Shown here: positions 42,972 to 51,316 of the stretch, in pieces
How the letters are laid out: each line of letters starts with the position of its first letter
Numbering within the stretch: the first letter of the stretch is position 1
Assembly: GCA_964628985.1 (NCBI GenBank)
Contig: CAZVNJ010000004.1
Coordinates: forward strand, 1-64,000
Length of the DNA stretch: 64,000 nucleotides
Source: SURF-43 sp964628985
GTDB lineage: Bacteria > Chloroflexota > Dehalococcoidia > UBA2979
Reading direction: 5' to 3'
Made by a program: the position numbers and the translations under genes
The notes under the pieces: model-generated
Databases searched by the model: none
Told to the model about the DNA's origin: nothing
Seen by the model: only the letters and a program-made list of their open reading frames with translations

Positions 42972-43691
42972 ATGCGATTCGCAAGAGGGATGCTCGTGGC
43001 GGCCGCTTGCGTCTCGGTCCTGGCGCTGGCGGGATGTTCCAGCGGCGATGACGAGACCAAGAAGCAGGTCGAGGAACTCACCAAGCAGGTCGAGGCGCTG
43101 AACAAGGCCGTCATCATCGACGCCAACGGCACCGCCCGTCTTGCAACACCAACTCCAGTGCCGATCGCGGAGTACAAGGACTTTGGCTTCGGCCTTCCTG
43201 TGCCGTCCAACGTCAAGCTCACCGCGACCGGATTGAGCGGTAAGGACGCATCGCTTGATGGTGGGAGCGTGCTCGCCTCCTCCGGTGGCACAAGCCTCCT
43301 GCTCGTCTGGAATAAGGTCACGCCGCCCCTCTCTTCGCAGGAGTCCGTGGTGGGCGCGTTCAACGTCTTGCAGTCGCTCACGCAGGCGAAGTTCGAGGCG
43401 ATGGGTGCGGGACAAGGCCTCACCGTAGACAACCAGCCGGGCTCGTACGGAACCTTCGTCACGCGGGATGCACGCGGCACCATCGACGGGGTCGGCATCA
43501 TCGGTGGCTGGGTCTGCCCGAATGACAAGCGGTCATACGCCATCACCGTGACCGGCAAGGAACTCGATCCCGTGCAGCAGTCCTTCGTCTATCTCACCAA
43601 CGGCTTCCGCTGTGAGGCGGGGAAGACACAGGCCGCGCCGGCCTCAACCCCGACACCGAGACCGACGGCGACGACGACCCCGCGCCCGTAG
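42972..43691 (+). CDS. Lipoprotein with short coiled coil, unknown
   Basis: A 239-residue lipoprotein. The lipobox LAGC puts the lipidated Cys at residue 22. A short heptad region (KKQVEELTKQVEALNKAV, about 28-45) could oligomerise. A globular domain follows, with two cysteines near the end (GGWVCPND, GFRCEAG), then a Pro/Thr tail. The ATG at 42972 follows GGGTGG. It ends 55 nt before the giant Pro/Gly-rich gene, with a GGGCCCGCGGGCCC palindrome in the gap, so the two may be linked. Function not recognised. Confidence 0.8.
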   Translation: MRFARGMLVAAACVSVLALAGCSSGDDETKKQVEELTKQVEALNKAVIIDANGTARLATPTPVPIAEYKDFGFGLPVPSNVKLTATGLSGKDASLDGGSVLASSGGTSLLLVWNKVTPPLSSQESVVGAFNVLQSLTQAKFEAMGAGQGLTVDNQPGSYGTFVTRDARGTIDGVGIIGGWVCPNDKRSYAITVTGKELDPVQQSFVYLTNGFRCEAGKTQAAPASTPTPRPTATTTPRP

Positions 43692-43746
43692 CGGCCGGTC
43701 ACGATCAGGATCGCGGGCCCGCGGGCCCGATGAAAGAGGCACGTCG

Positions 43747-46422
43747 ATGAATCGACTACGTCTCCGAGCACACACCAGGCGACGGCTTTGGCGCGCGGCG
43801 CTCGCATGTGGCATCGCGACGATCATGGCCGGCTACACGGGATCCATCCTCACCTACGCGCAGGTCCCGCCGCCCCCACCGCCAGACGGTGGTGGGCTGC
43901 CTCCACCTCCGCCCCCGCCCGATGGTGGTGGCCTGCTTCCGCCTCCGCCTCCGCCTCCCGATGGTGGTGGTCTGCTTCCACCCCCGCCTCCGCCTCCCGA
44001 TGGTGGTGGGTTCCCGCCACCCCCCGGCGGCGTGCTCCCTCCACCTCCCGGTGGAGAGTTTGGGCCACCCCCTCCGGGTGGTGGATTCCCGCCGCCTCCG
44101 GGTGGTGGATTCCCACCGCCTCCGGGTGGTGAGTTCGGACAGCCTCCCCCCGGCGGGCAGCCGGGCGCCCCACCTCCTGGCGGAGCCTTTGGCCCCCCTC
44201 CGGGGGGTGCATTCCCTCCGCCACCGGGCGGCGGCGCTCCTCCGGTCGGACAGCCCGGCGGTCTTCCCCCGGGTGGGAACTTTGGTCCGCCTCCTCCCGG
44301 TGGGCAGCCGGGCGGCCCGCCTCCGGGTGGGAACTTTGGTCCGCCCCCTCCCGGTGGGCAGCCGGGTGGCCCGCCTCCGGGTGGGAACTTTGGTCCGCCT
44401 CCTCCCGGTGGGCAGCCGGGAGGCCCGCCTCCAGGTGGGAACTTCGGCCCTCCGCCCCCGGGTGGCCAGCCCGGTGGTCCGCCGCCTCCGGGGGGGCAAC
44501 CCGGAGGGCAGGCGCCGCCGCCCTTTAACCCGAACAACCTGACTCAGGGTCCGAATAACAACCTCAACTTCTTCGGTGCTCCCCCGCAAGGTGGTCAGCC
44601 CGGCGGGCCACCACCGCCTGGCGGAGTTCCCGGAGGATTTGGGGCGCTCTTCGGTGCGGGTCCAGGAGCACCCGGTCAGCCGGGTGGGCAGCCGGGGCAG
44701 CCCGGTGGGGAGTTCCGCGGGTTCTTTGCGCCTCCTCCGGGCGGTGTTCCTGGCGGCGCGCCCAACCAGCCCGGCGGGCAACCCGGTCAACCCGGTGGTC
44801 AACCGGGCGGGCCGCCGCCCGCAGGATCCGGCGGGCTCTTCAGCATCTTCACTCCCGGCGGTCCGCCGCCGGGCGGTGGATCGCCGGGTCAACCTGGCGG
44901 CCCCAACCCCCAGGGCGGTCCGCCGTCAGGCGGCCAACCGGGCGCTCCAGGTGGTGACGCGAGGGCGTTCTTCTTCGGCGGCGGTGCCCCATTCCCGGGT
45001 GCGCCCGGTACGCCCGGAACGCCCGGTGCTCCGGGTGGCCAGCCCCTGGGCGGTGGTCCAAACAGCGGTATCAACTTCTTCAGCGGCTCTGGTCCAGCCG
45101 GGCCGGGCGGAGCTCCGCCTGCAGGCGGGGCTCCCGGCGCTCCGAACGCTCCGGGCCAACCGTTCGCCGGCCTCCTCGGGTTCCCGCCGGCGGGTACCCC
45201 TGGAGCTCCCGGTGCGCCGGGCGGCCCTGCCGCGGGCGAACCTCGAGGATTCTTCGGGGCACCCCCGCCAGGTGGCCAGGGCGGCCCAGGAGGGCCCGGT
45301 GGCGCCCCAGGCGGCCCGGCCGGCGGTCCACCGGCTGGTGCGCCGGGTGGCGGTCTGTTCGCCCTCTTCGGTCCCGGCCCAGGCGGCGCTCCTCCCGGTG
45401 CTCCTGGTCCCGGTGCTCCTGGGCCGGGCGGTGCCGGTGGCCCGGGTGCGCCGGGTGCGCCGGGTGGTCAGCCGGGCCAGCCCGGACAGGCGGGTGGCGA
45501 TGCCCGTGCGTTCTTCTTCAATGGAGGGGCACCCCAGCCGGGCGGTTCCGCCGGGCCTCCGTCTGGTGGACCGCCGCCACTTGGCAGCGGTCCGAATACG
45601 GGTCTCAACTTCTTTGGTGTTTCGCTCGCCGGTGGCCCACCGCCGGCGGGCGCGCCAGGAGCGCCGGGCGGCCTACCGCCAGCCTTCGCAGGTCTCTTCG
45701 GCCCGCCGGGTACTCCCGGGGTGCCGGGTGGTGCAGCAGGCGGGCCTCCGGCTGGGACGCCGGGTACGCCCGGTACGCCCGGCGGCGCGGGCAATGCTCC
45801 AACGGGCCCAGCGGGCGCTCTTCGAGGCTTCCTACCACCACCTCCGGGCGGAACGCCTGGTGGTGGTGCGCCCGGCGCACCGGGCGGTGGTGCACCCGGT
45901 GGTGGTGCGCCAGGTGGTGGTTCGCCAGGTGGTGGTTCGCCAGGTGGTGGTTCGCCAGGTGGAGCGCCAGGTGGTGGCCAGGGACTCTTCGCCCTCTTCA
46001 CGCCGGGTGGCGGCACGCCGCCCCCGGGCGGGGCTCCTCCGGCTGGTGTGCCTGGTTCGACTGGTCCGGTGGACGCGAGGGCCTTCTTCTTCGGCGGGCC
46101 ACCAGGCGGTGCTCCGGGGACGCCCCCTCCAGGGGCCGGTCCGGGCGCACCAGGAGGTGCACCAGGAGGTGCACCCGGTGGGCCGCCACCTCCCGGCGCA
46201 CCCCCCGCCGGTGGCGGATTCTTCGCCGGGACAGACGTGGCGCCACCACCAGGGGGTGCCGCTCCAGGTGTCCCGGGTGGACCTCCTGCGGGTGCCCCAC
46301 CAGCCGGCGGTGGATTCTTTGCCGGGACCGATGCTGCTCCGGCGGGCGGTCCTGCGGGAACGCCGCCCCCGGGCGGTACGCCACTCACGGGAGGCTTCTT
46401 CGCAGGGACGAATATTCAATAG
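43747..46422 (+). CDS. Giant secreted Pro/Gly-rich protein with aromatic-motif super-repeats
   Basis: An 891-residue low-complexity protein. Residues 1-38 form a signal peptide (Arg-rich start, hydrophobic core, TYA before the cut). Residues 39-130 are poly-Pro/DGGG blocks. Residues about 178-245 contain four near-identical 18-residue units (NFGPPPPGGQPGGPPPGG). From 268 onward, Pro/Gly spacers separate short aromatic motifs: NFFG, F(G/A)xLFG, RGFF, LF(A/S)(L/I)F, RAFFF. The same five motifs recur in this order three times (from residues 268, 437 and 615), then three GGFFAGT(D/N) units end the protein. There is no anchor or enzyme domain. It resembles elastin-like or collagen-like spacer/sticker polymers; a matrix or surface role is inference. 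Confidence 0.75.
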   Translation: MNRLRLRAHTRRRLWRAALACGIATIMAGYTGSILTYAQVPPPPPPDGGGLPPPPPPPDGGGLLPPPPPPPDGGGLLPPPPPPPDGGGFPPPPGGVLPPPPGGEFGPPPPGGGFPPPPGGGFPPPPGGEFGQPPPGGQPGAPPPGGAFGPPPGGAFPPPPGGGAPPVGQPGGLPPGGNFGPPPPGGQPGGPPPGGNFGPPPPGGQPGGPPPGGNFGPPPPGGQPGGPPPGGNFGPPPPGGQPGGPPPPGGQPGGQAPPPFNPNNLTQGPNNNLNFFGAPPQGGQPGGPPPPGGVPGGFGALFGAGPGAPGQPGGQPGQPGGEFRGFFAPPPGGVPGGAPNQPGGQPGQPGGQPGGPPPAGSGGLFSIFTPGGPPPGGGSPGQPGGPNPQGGPPSGGQPGAPGGDARAFFFGGGAPFPGAPGTPGTPGAPGGQPLGGGPNSGINFFSGSGPAGPGGAPPAGGAPGAPNAPGQPFAGLLGFPPAGTPGAPGAPGGPAAGEPRGFFGAPPPGGQGGPGGPGGAPGGPAGGPPAGAPGGGLFALFGPGPGGAPPGAPGPGAPGPGGAGGPGAPGAPGGQPGQPGQAGGDARAFFFNGGAPQPGGSAGPPSGGPPPLGSGPNTGLNFFGVSLAGGPPPAGAPGAPGGLPPAFAGLFGPPGTPGVPGGAAGGPPAGTPGTPGTPGGAGNAPTGPAGALRGFLPPPPGGTPGGGAPGAPGGGAPGGGAPGGGSPGGGSPGGGSPGGAPGGGQGLFALFTPGGGTPPPGGAPPAGVPGSTGPVDARAFFFGGPPGGAPGTPPPGAGPGAPGGAPGGAPGGPPPPGAPPAGGGFFAGTDVAPPPGGAAPGVPGGPPAGAPPAGGGFFAGTDAAPAGGPAGTPPPGGTPLTGGFFAGTNIQ
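44260..44481. repeat. 54-bp tandem repeats encoding NFGPPPPGGQPGGPPPGG
   Basis: Four in-frame copies of a roughly 54-bp unit, each encoding NFGPPPPGGQPGGPPPGG or a close variant. They differ mainly at synonymous positions. Long repeats of this kind can expand or contract by recombination and are prone to short-read collapse. Confidence 0.85.
44551..46126. repeat. Three higher-order repeats of about 510-535 bp
   Basis: Units begin at 44551, 45058 and 45592 (spacing 507 and 534 bp). Each encodes the five aromatic motifs NFF, FxxLF, RGFF/L, LFxxF and RAFFF in the same order, with diverged Pro/Gly spacers. This implies an old triplication rather than random low complexity. Confidence 0.75.
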
Positions 46423-46454
46423 CGAGGTCGGGTCACCTCAAGTCGCTGCCTCCA

Positions 46455-46485
46455 GGGAGGGCGCCTCGCAAGAGGCGCTCTCTCT
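46455..46485 (+). terminator. Terminator after the Pro/Gly-rich gene
   Basis: GCGCCTC, loop GCAA, GAGGCGC, flanked by GGGAGG and CTCTCTC that can extend the stem, 38 nt after the stop. The next 165 nt before the following lipoprotein show nothing else. Confidence 0.65.
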
Positions 46486-46651
46486 GTATGTTGGGTCGAG
46501 ACTGTTGGCTCGAACGTCGCGGGTTTGCCATTCGCTGGGACGACGCACCGCTTCTCCGTCTTTCGCCTCGGCGAGTCGACGGCGTCATGTTGTGTGGAGA
46601 GAATGAAGCGCAGATGGTCGGGGCTCCGCCTGCGACCACGTGAGGAGCAAG

Positions 46652-47161
46652 ATGCCGCGCTCTCGGAAATCGCTCGCGCTCGCGCTCACACTGTCGCTCG
46701 TCGCCTTTTTCGCGGCCGCGTGTTCGCGAGTACAGACGGATCAAGTCGCTCCGAGTCCCACGCCGACTGAGACTCCCGCCCCGGTTGCAGCGCCGCCGAG
46801 CGACCCATGTGCCCAGTGGACAGAGGTGGCACGCCTCGGGGCCGGTGCCTTCAATGGAGGCGCCCCCGAACTGCGGGTCAGCATCCCGAAGGCAGCCGAG
46901 GCGTTCTCGGTGTTCGCGCAGTCCGCTCCCGCAGCCGTGCGCGACGACGCGGGGCTGCTGGCGGAGCGGTGGAACGCGGTGGCGAAGGAAATGCGCCGTG
47001 TTGACTATGAGCCAGCAAGGCTCGCCACGGACGCCCAACTCCGTGAATCCGTCGCTGCCTTCGGGACCGCTCCGGCGCGTGATGCGCAGAGCCGGATCGA
47101 CTCGTGGTCTCGTGCCAACTGCAGCACACCAGCCACGCAGACGCCAACCGCGCGCCCCTAG
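46652..47161 (+). CDS. Lipoprotein, unknown
   Basis: A 169-residue lipoprotein. A basic start and hydrophobic core end in AAAC, with the lipidated Cys at residue 24. A Pro/Thr linker (about 33-50) leads to a helical domain with a likely disulfide pair (SDPCAQW and SRANCST). The ATG at 46652 has a GAGGAG site 6 nt upstream. Function not recognised. Confidence 0.75.
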   Translation: MPRSRKSLALALTLSLVAFFAAACSRVQTDQVAPSPTPTETPAPVAAPPSDPCAQWTEVARLGAGAFNGGAPELRVSIPKAAEAFSVFAQSAPAAVRDDAGLLAERWNAVAKEMRRVDYEPARLATDAQLRESVAAFGTAPARDAQSRIDSWSRANCSTPATQTPTARP

Positions 47162-47233
47162 CCCTCGGCTGCTGCTAACCCCGGCGCTGACGCGACCTGC
47201 GCGGTGGTGCGCAGTCGGGTGGCGGTTCGGTCG

Positions 47234-48136
47234 TCAGCGATCGAGCCGCAGTCCGTGTTGATCGATCGCAATACGGATTTCGTTGAGAAGTTGCGTGCCC
47301 ATGCGCCGTCCGTCGGGGAATTGATCGCGGTAGTCCCAGCGCCACGCGGCAACTATCGCCAGCATCAACACCCAGCAGACGCGGACCAGTTCTTGGTCGG
47401 CACGCCGATACTGCTCGCTCACCCGAGAGTGGTAGTGCCTGTCCGCTGACGCGCCGTTCCCGACGCCCGCGGGTAATCCGGAGCAATGCGCGATGTCAAA
47501 CTCGATCGGACCGTAGCAGCATGTCTCGAGGTCAATGAACAGGAGCCCCTGCTGCGTCCGGAGGAGATTGCCGGCATGGGGCTCGCCGTGTAGCAGTTGC
47601 TCCGGTGCGCCCCGGTCCTGGACCATTCGCGTGAGTGAACGGAGCGTGCTGCTCAGTAGGCTGCGGTCGGCGTCAGTCAGGTCCGGCGTGAAGAGTCGAT
47701 CATCGACGAGTGCCTGCGCCTCCAATACCCGGTCCGTAAAGTGCGGCGCTGCCAGGTCGGCCTGCCGCATGCTGGCATGCAAGCGCTCTAGAACTTCCAC
47801 GTAGGCACGCGGTTCCATGTCACCGGGTGCGGACGGGTAGTACGTCCAGAGCGTGATGGCGTACCCGTCTCGGACGTGGACCGCAGCCTCCACGCGGGGA
47901 TCGAGCCCGGCCACCGGGGCGTTGACGGCGACGAGCCGCCGGGCCGCCTCGACCTCGAAGGCGGCCCCGGCCTGGTGCCCGCCGGGCGCGACTCGGGCCA
48001 GGACGTCGCAGGGCATCAGCCGCACAGCGAGCCGGTTCGAGGCCTGAAGGACAGCCGCGTCCTCCACCCTTAGCCCAAGCGCCGTCGCGGTGGAGACGGC
48101 TGCGCCGATCGCCCGGGTCACTTCGGCGGTGTCCAT
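47234..48136 (-). CDS. Phosphotransferase, APH fold (second copy)
   Basis: A 300-residue APH-like kinase. The catalytic loop is LLHGEPHAGNLL, where Glu replaces the usual Asp of HGDxHxxN, followed by LFIDLETC as the metal site. An N-terminal lobe has LAVRLMPCDVLARVAP. The Asp-to-Glu change may lower activity or shift substrate. It is not closely similar to the copy at 2594-3583. Downstream is convergent with a lipoprotein; upstream is the 326-nt gap before the phage cassette. Confidence 0.8.
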   Translation of the reverse strand: MDTAEVTRAIGAAVSTATALGLRVEDAAVLQASNRLAVRLMPCDVLARVAPGGHQAGAAFEVEAARRLVAVNAPVAGLDPRVEAAVHVRDGYAITLWTYYPSAPGDMEPRAYVEVLERLHASMRQADLAAPHFTDRVLEAQALVDDRLFTPDLTDADRSLLSSTLRSLTRMVQDRGAPEQLLHGEPHAGNLLRTQQGLLFIDLETCCYGPIEFDIAHCSGLPAGVGNGASADRHYHSRVSEQYRRADQELVRVCWVLMLAIVAAWRWDYRDQFPDGRRMGTQLLNEIRIAIDQHGLRLDR

Positions 48137-48405
48137 CGCGGTGGCGTCCTGTTCGCGTCCGCAGAGACGCTCTCACGACTCGAACCGGATGAGCGAGCGC
48201 GGGGCGATCGCAGCCGCCCGTCACCTCCCGCCTTCGAGCTGGGGTCGATGCCCGAGGGCGCTCGCTTCCTGACATTTCCTGCCACTGTCCGTCCCTGAGG
48301 CAGAGTGGCCGGCTGCCCCCTGCACGCTCGGCGGCCTCGTGCGCTACGCTCCCGACCGCCCGGATCGAGGCGCCTGATAGCCCTCGAGTTCGCGCCGCAA
48401 GCCAC

Positions 48406-48435
48406 TTGCGGGCATCAGAACAAGTGTTCTACTCT
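48406..48435 (+). promoter_or_regulatory. LexA-type box and promoter of the phage cassette
   Basis: TTGCGG (48406-48411), an 18-bp spacer, then TACTCT (48430-48435). AGAACAAGTGTTCT (48418-48431) overlaps the spacer and -10 and matches GAAC-RNRY-GTTY of Gram-positive LexA boxes. Transcription would start about 20 nt before the first cassette ATG at 48463. The remaining gap 48137-48405 shows nothing else. Confidence 0.7.
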
Positions 48436-48462
48436 CCCTCTCCCAACGAGAGGGGGCAGGCA

Positions 48463-48756
48463 ATGGACACTGGCTGGGGCGACCTCTGGCACGGACTTGG
48501 CATCGCCCAGCAGGCAGCGCTCCTCGGCGGCGCCGTTGCCAACTCGGCCTACTTCGTCCATCGCGCGCTGATCGAGCGGGGCGCGGTCCGCCTCGCAGCC
48601 GCCGTCCTCGGCGGCCTCTTTGGCGGCGTGGCCCTGGAGGCCACCGCGCGCCTCGAGCACGCGGGAAGCACCGCCGAGATTGTCCGGCGTGCCCCACTGC
48701 TCGCCGCCACCCTTGTCGCCTTCGCCCTCGTCGCGCTCCCGCGAGGTGCGCGATGA
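48463..48756 (+). CDS. Small membrane protein, phage cassette gene 1
   Basis: A 97-residue protein with two or three hydrophobic stretches (IAQQAALLGGAVANSAYF, RLAAAVLGGLFGGVALEA, LLAATLVAFALVALP). It starts at ATG 48463 behind AGGGGGC, immediately downstream of the LexA-type promoter. A holin-like role is possible from position and size only. The stop overlaps the next ATG (ATGA). Confidence 0.65.
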   Translation: MDTGWGDLWHGLGIAQQAALLGGAVANSAYFVHRALIERGAVRLAAAVLGGLFGGVALEATARLEHAGSTAEIVRRAPLLAATLVAFALVALPRGAR

Positions 48757-48914
48757 GCGCCGGGATGCTCGCCGCTGACATCGAGGCTGGCCGCTACGAG
48801 ATCGCCGCGCTGCGGCTCATCTCCGGATTCCTGATCGCGCTGCGTGAAAGTGCTCCGCCGGCCCGCGAGGCCTTGCTCACGCTCCTGACGCGAGAAGACG
48901 GTGGCCAGGCATGA
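48753..48914 (+). CDS. Small protein, phage cassette gene 2 (53 residues)
   Basis: A 53-residue frame, MSAGMLAADIEAGRYEIAAL followed by a helical ISGFLIALRE segment. It overlaps its upstream and downstream neighbours by 4 nt each (ATGA), which strongly supports translation by coupling. Function unknown. Confidence 0.6.
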   Translation: MSAGMLAADIEAGRYEIAALRLISGFLIALRESAPPAREALLTLLTREDGGQA

Positions 48915-49225
48915 CCGACGGCAGCACCTTCTACGACCGTGCACTCGACGCTGCGGACCGCGACGCGGTTGATGCCGCGCGTGGCGTCCACGGGATCGAC
49001 GACGAAGTAGCGCTGCTGCGGGTCCAGGTACGGCGACTACTTGAGGCCGGGAACCCGGATCCGAAGGTGCTGCAGTCTGGTATCCGGTTGCTGATCCAGG
49101 CCCTCGCTGCCCAGCATCGCTTGAGCGGCGCACAGGCGGAGGGCGTCGAAAGCGCCGCCGCCGCCGCCATCGAGCAGTTCGCGGCGCTCATGCATCCTCT
49201 CGACACGACAGGCGATGCCGCGTGA
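48911..49225 (+). CDS. Helical protein, phage cassette gene 3
   Basis: A 104-residue, almost entirely helical protein (DDEVALLRVQVRRLLEAG, GIRLLIQALAAQHRLSGAQ). No signal or membrane segment. In position, just upstream of the terminase, it could be a small-terminase-like or structural accessory protein, but no HTH is evident. ATG overlaps the previous stop; its own stop overlaps the next GTG. Confidence 0.65.
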   Translation: MTDGSTFYDRALDAADRDAVDAARGVHGIDDEVALLRVQVRRLLEAGNPDPKVLQSGIRLLIQALAAQHRLSGAQAEGVESAAAAAIEQFAALMHPLDTTGDAA

Positions 49226-49461
49226 ACCGCGCCCACCACAACACGGGGCGGCTCGCGGAGGCGCTCCGCGTGCTCTCGCGCGCCCGTCGTGCCGCGCCGA
49301 TCGCCGCCCACGCGGCGCCCCCGACGCTGCTCGAGGTCGGCCTGCGTCTCGCCTCGCTTGAGCGGGAGGTCGCTGAGGTGCGCTCGCGCGTGAACGGTGT
49401 GCTGTTCGCCGTCGTCGCCTCCGTCCTCGCCCAACTCGCGACGAAGGTGGTGGTGGGATGA
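49222..49461 (+). CDS. Coiled-coil/membrane protein, phage cassette gene 4
   Basis: A 79-residue protein with a charged heptad region (LRLASLEREVAEVRSRVNG) followed by one C-terminal transmembrane helix (VLFAVVASVLAQLATKVVV). This order resembles the XhlA/haemolysin-type phage proteins that act with holins, so a lysis accessory role is plausible. It starts at GTG 49222 and overlaps the terminase ATG by 4 nt. Confidence 0.65.
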   Translation: MNRAHHNTGRLAEALRVLSRARRAAPIAAHAAPPTLLEVGLRLASLEREVAEVRSRVNGVLFAVVASVLAQLATKVVVG

Positions 49462-50849
49462 GCCTTCCCATGCTGCGCCCGTACCAGGCTGAGATCGCAC
49501 GGGCGATCCTCGGACGCGTCGCTGCCCGCAGCGGTGGCTCGCTCTCCATCGAAGTGGCGCGACAGGGCGGTAAGAACGAAACCTCCGCTCAGGTTGAACT
49601 GCTCACGCTGACCGCGCATTCCGGCGCTGGCGGAGCGCTCGTGAAGTGCGCGCCCACGCTACAACCGCAGGCACTCATCTCCCTCGACCGGCTGGAGTCC
49701 CGAGCACGCGGGGCCGGCCTCGGCCGGTCTGTGCGGCGCTCCGGGACCACCGTGCGTTGCGGGCGAGCCGTCGCTCACTTTCTCTCCGCGGAGCGCGGCG
49801 CCAACGTCGTCGGTCACACTGCTGACCTGTTGCTCGAGGTGGACGAGGCGCAGGACGTCGACCCGGAGAAGTTCGACCGCGACTTCCGGCCGATGGCGGC
49901 TGCCTCGGACGCGCCCGTCGTCTACTACGGCACTCCGTGGGGATCGCGATCGCTGCTCGCGCAGGCGAGGGCCCACCACGTCGCGCTCGAGCGTCGAGGT
50001 GGCGGGCAGCGGCATTTCCGCGTGGACTGGGAACAAGTGGCGGGGAGCCACCCGCCGTATCGACGCTACGTGGAGGCGGAGCGTGACCGCCTCGGTGAGC
50101 GGCACCCGCTCTTCCGCACGCAGTACCTCCTCGAGGAAGTCGCCGACGCGGGCCGGCTGTTCGACGCCGCCACCCTGGCTCAGATCGAGGGTGACCACGA
50201 CCGCCTGAGCGCGCCGCGCGACGGCGACCGCTACGTCGCAGGCCTCGACCTCGCCGGGCCCGCGCTCGATGGGCGTGCAAGGCCTGAGCGTGACTGGACC
50301 GTGCTCACCATTGCCCGCGTGCTTCGCGCGCAGACGCTGGACGGCCGCGGCCTGCCCTCGATCGAGGTAGTGGAGCACCAGGCGTGGCAGGGCGCGGCGA
50401 CCGAGCCGCTCCTGCAGACCCTCGCGGACCGGCTGCGTCGCGTCTGGCGCATCGTCCGTGTCGCCGTCGACGCGACGGGCCTCGGGGCGCCGGTTGCGGA
50501 CCTGCTGGCGAATGCCCTCGGACGGGGCGTGGTGGATCCCGTGGTGTTCACGGGCGAGCGCAAGAGCCGGCTCGGGTACGCGCTGCTGGCCGCGGTGCAC
50601 GCGGGCCGGCTGCGCCTCTACCGCCCGGACGGTAGCCCGGAGCACGTGTCGTGCCGATCGCAACTCGCGCTGGCGCGCGCGGCCTACGGCTCAAGCCACG
50701 CCATGCAGTTCGACGTCGACCCCGCCGAGGGGCACGACGACTACCTGATGAGCCTCGCACTCGCGGTGCACGCCGCGGGTGTGGACGGCGGACCGCGCGT
50801 CGCACGCGGCCGCACGACGGATGGTGCGACAGATGGGGGTGTCCAGTGA
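49458..50849 (+). CDS. Phage terminase large subunit
   Basis: A 463-residue DNA-packaging motor. The ATPase half has a VARQGGKNE Walker A-like motif near residue 35 and LLLEVDEAQDV as Walker B with catalytic Glu near 125, then the YYGTPWG coupling segment. The nuclease half has GLDLAGP, RDWTVL, VDATGLGAPVADLL and GHDDYLMSLALA, giving the acidic RNase-H-like triad. All core motifs are intact, so the protein is likely functional. It packages DNA into proheads through the portal encoded two genes downstream. Confidence 0.92.
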   Translation: MSLPMLRPYQAEIARAILGRVAARSGGSLSIEVARQGGKNETSAQVELLTLTAHSGAGGALVKCAPTLQPQALISLDRLESRARGAGLGRSVRRSGTTVRCGRAVAHFLSAERGANVVGHTADLLLEVDEAQDVDPEKFDRDFRPMAAASDAPVVYYGTPWGSRSLLAQARAHHVALERRGGGQRHFRVDWEQVAGSHPPYRRYVEAERDRLGERHPLFRTQYLLEEVADAGRLFDAATLAQIEGDHDRLSAPRDGDRYVAGLDLAGPALDGRARPERDWTVLTIARVLRAQTLDGRGLPSIEVVEHQAWQGAATEPLLQTLADRLRRVWRIVRVAVDATGLGAPVADLLANALGRGVVDPVVFTGERKSRLGYALLAAVHAGRLRLYRPDGSPEHVSCRSQLALARAAYGSSHAMQFDVDPAEGHDDYLMSLALAVHAAGVDGGPRVARGRTTDGATDGGVQ

Positions 50850-51316
50850 CCGACATGACCGACATGACTGACAGGACAGACGTCGCGACGTACGAGGGCT
50901 CAGTCGACGTCCTCGACGGGGTCTCGGGTGGCGGGGGCTACAGCGGTGGGAGTGTCTTCGCGCTCCCGGTCATGACGGCGGCCGCCGTCTATGCACGCCG
51001 CCACGGCCAGGTGCGGAGTGACGCGCTCCCCGAGCACATCGAGTACCGCGACGAAGGCTGCGACCTGTTCGCGTCCTGCCTGACCTGCCCGCTTCCCCGC
51101 TGCCGGTACGACGAGCCGGGCGGCGTGCGCGCCATGCTGAACCGCGAGCGCGATCACCAGATCCGTGCGTTGCGCGAGGACCCCAGCCTCTCCGTGGACG
51201 ACATCGCGGACCGCTTCGGTGTCTCACGCCGCACCGTCTTCCGCGCGCTCGAGGGCCACGTGACCCGTTGTGGCGCCCGCCCCGAGGCTGGGCGCGAGGG
51301 GAAGAGGAGCGCCTGA
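50846..51316 (+). CDS. HTH protein with cysteine cluster, phage cassette gene 6
   Basis: A 156-residue protein. The N terminus repeats TDM three times. A cysteine cluster (CDLFASCLTCPLPRC) may bind zinc or an iron-sulfur cluster, and a helix-turn-helix follows (DPSLSVDDIADRFGVSRRTV). It could be a local transcription factor or a terminase partner recognising DNA. The GTG start overlaps the terminase stop; the portal ATG overlaps its own stop by one base. Confidence 0.7.
   Translation: MTDMTDMTDRTDVATYEGSVDVLDGVSGGGGYSGGSVFALPVMTAAAVYARRHGQVRSDALPEHIEYRDEGCDLFASCLTCPLPRCRYDEPGGVRAMLNRERDHQIRALREDPSLSVDDIADRFGVSRRTVFRALEGHVTRCGARPEAGREGKRSA

Noticed and set aside
43854..44537. Minus-strand Gly/Pro-rich frames opposite the giant gene
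   Set aside because: The repeats are nearly palindromic in composition (CC/GG-rich), so all frames stay open. Only the plus frame has a signal peptide, start context and ordered motifs.
44576..46606. A 676-codon plus-strand frame overlapping the Pro/Gly-rich gene
   Set aside because: It is a shifted reading of the same repeats, starts mid-gene without a ribosome-binding site and lacks the signal peptide.
46423..46651. Search for a promoter or RNA element between the Pro/Gly gene and the next lipoprotein
   Set aside because: Apart from the terminator, no -35/-10 pair with acceptable spacing and no known RNA motif was visible.
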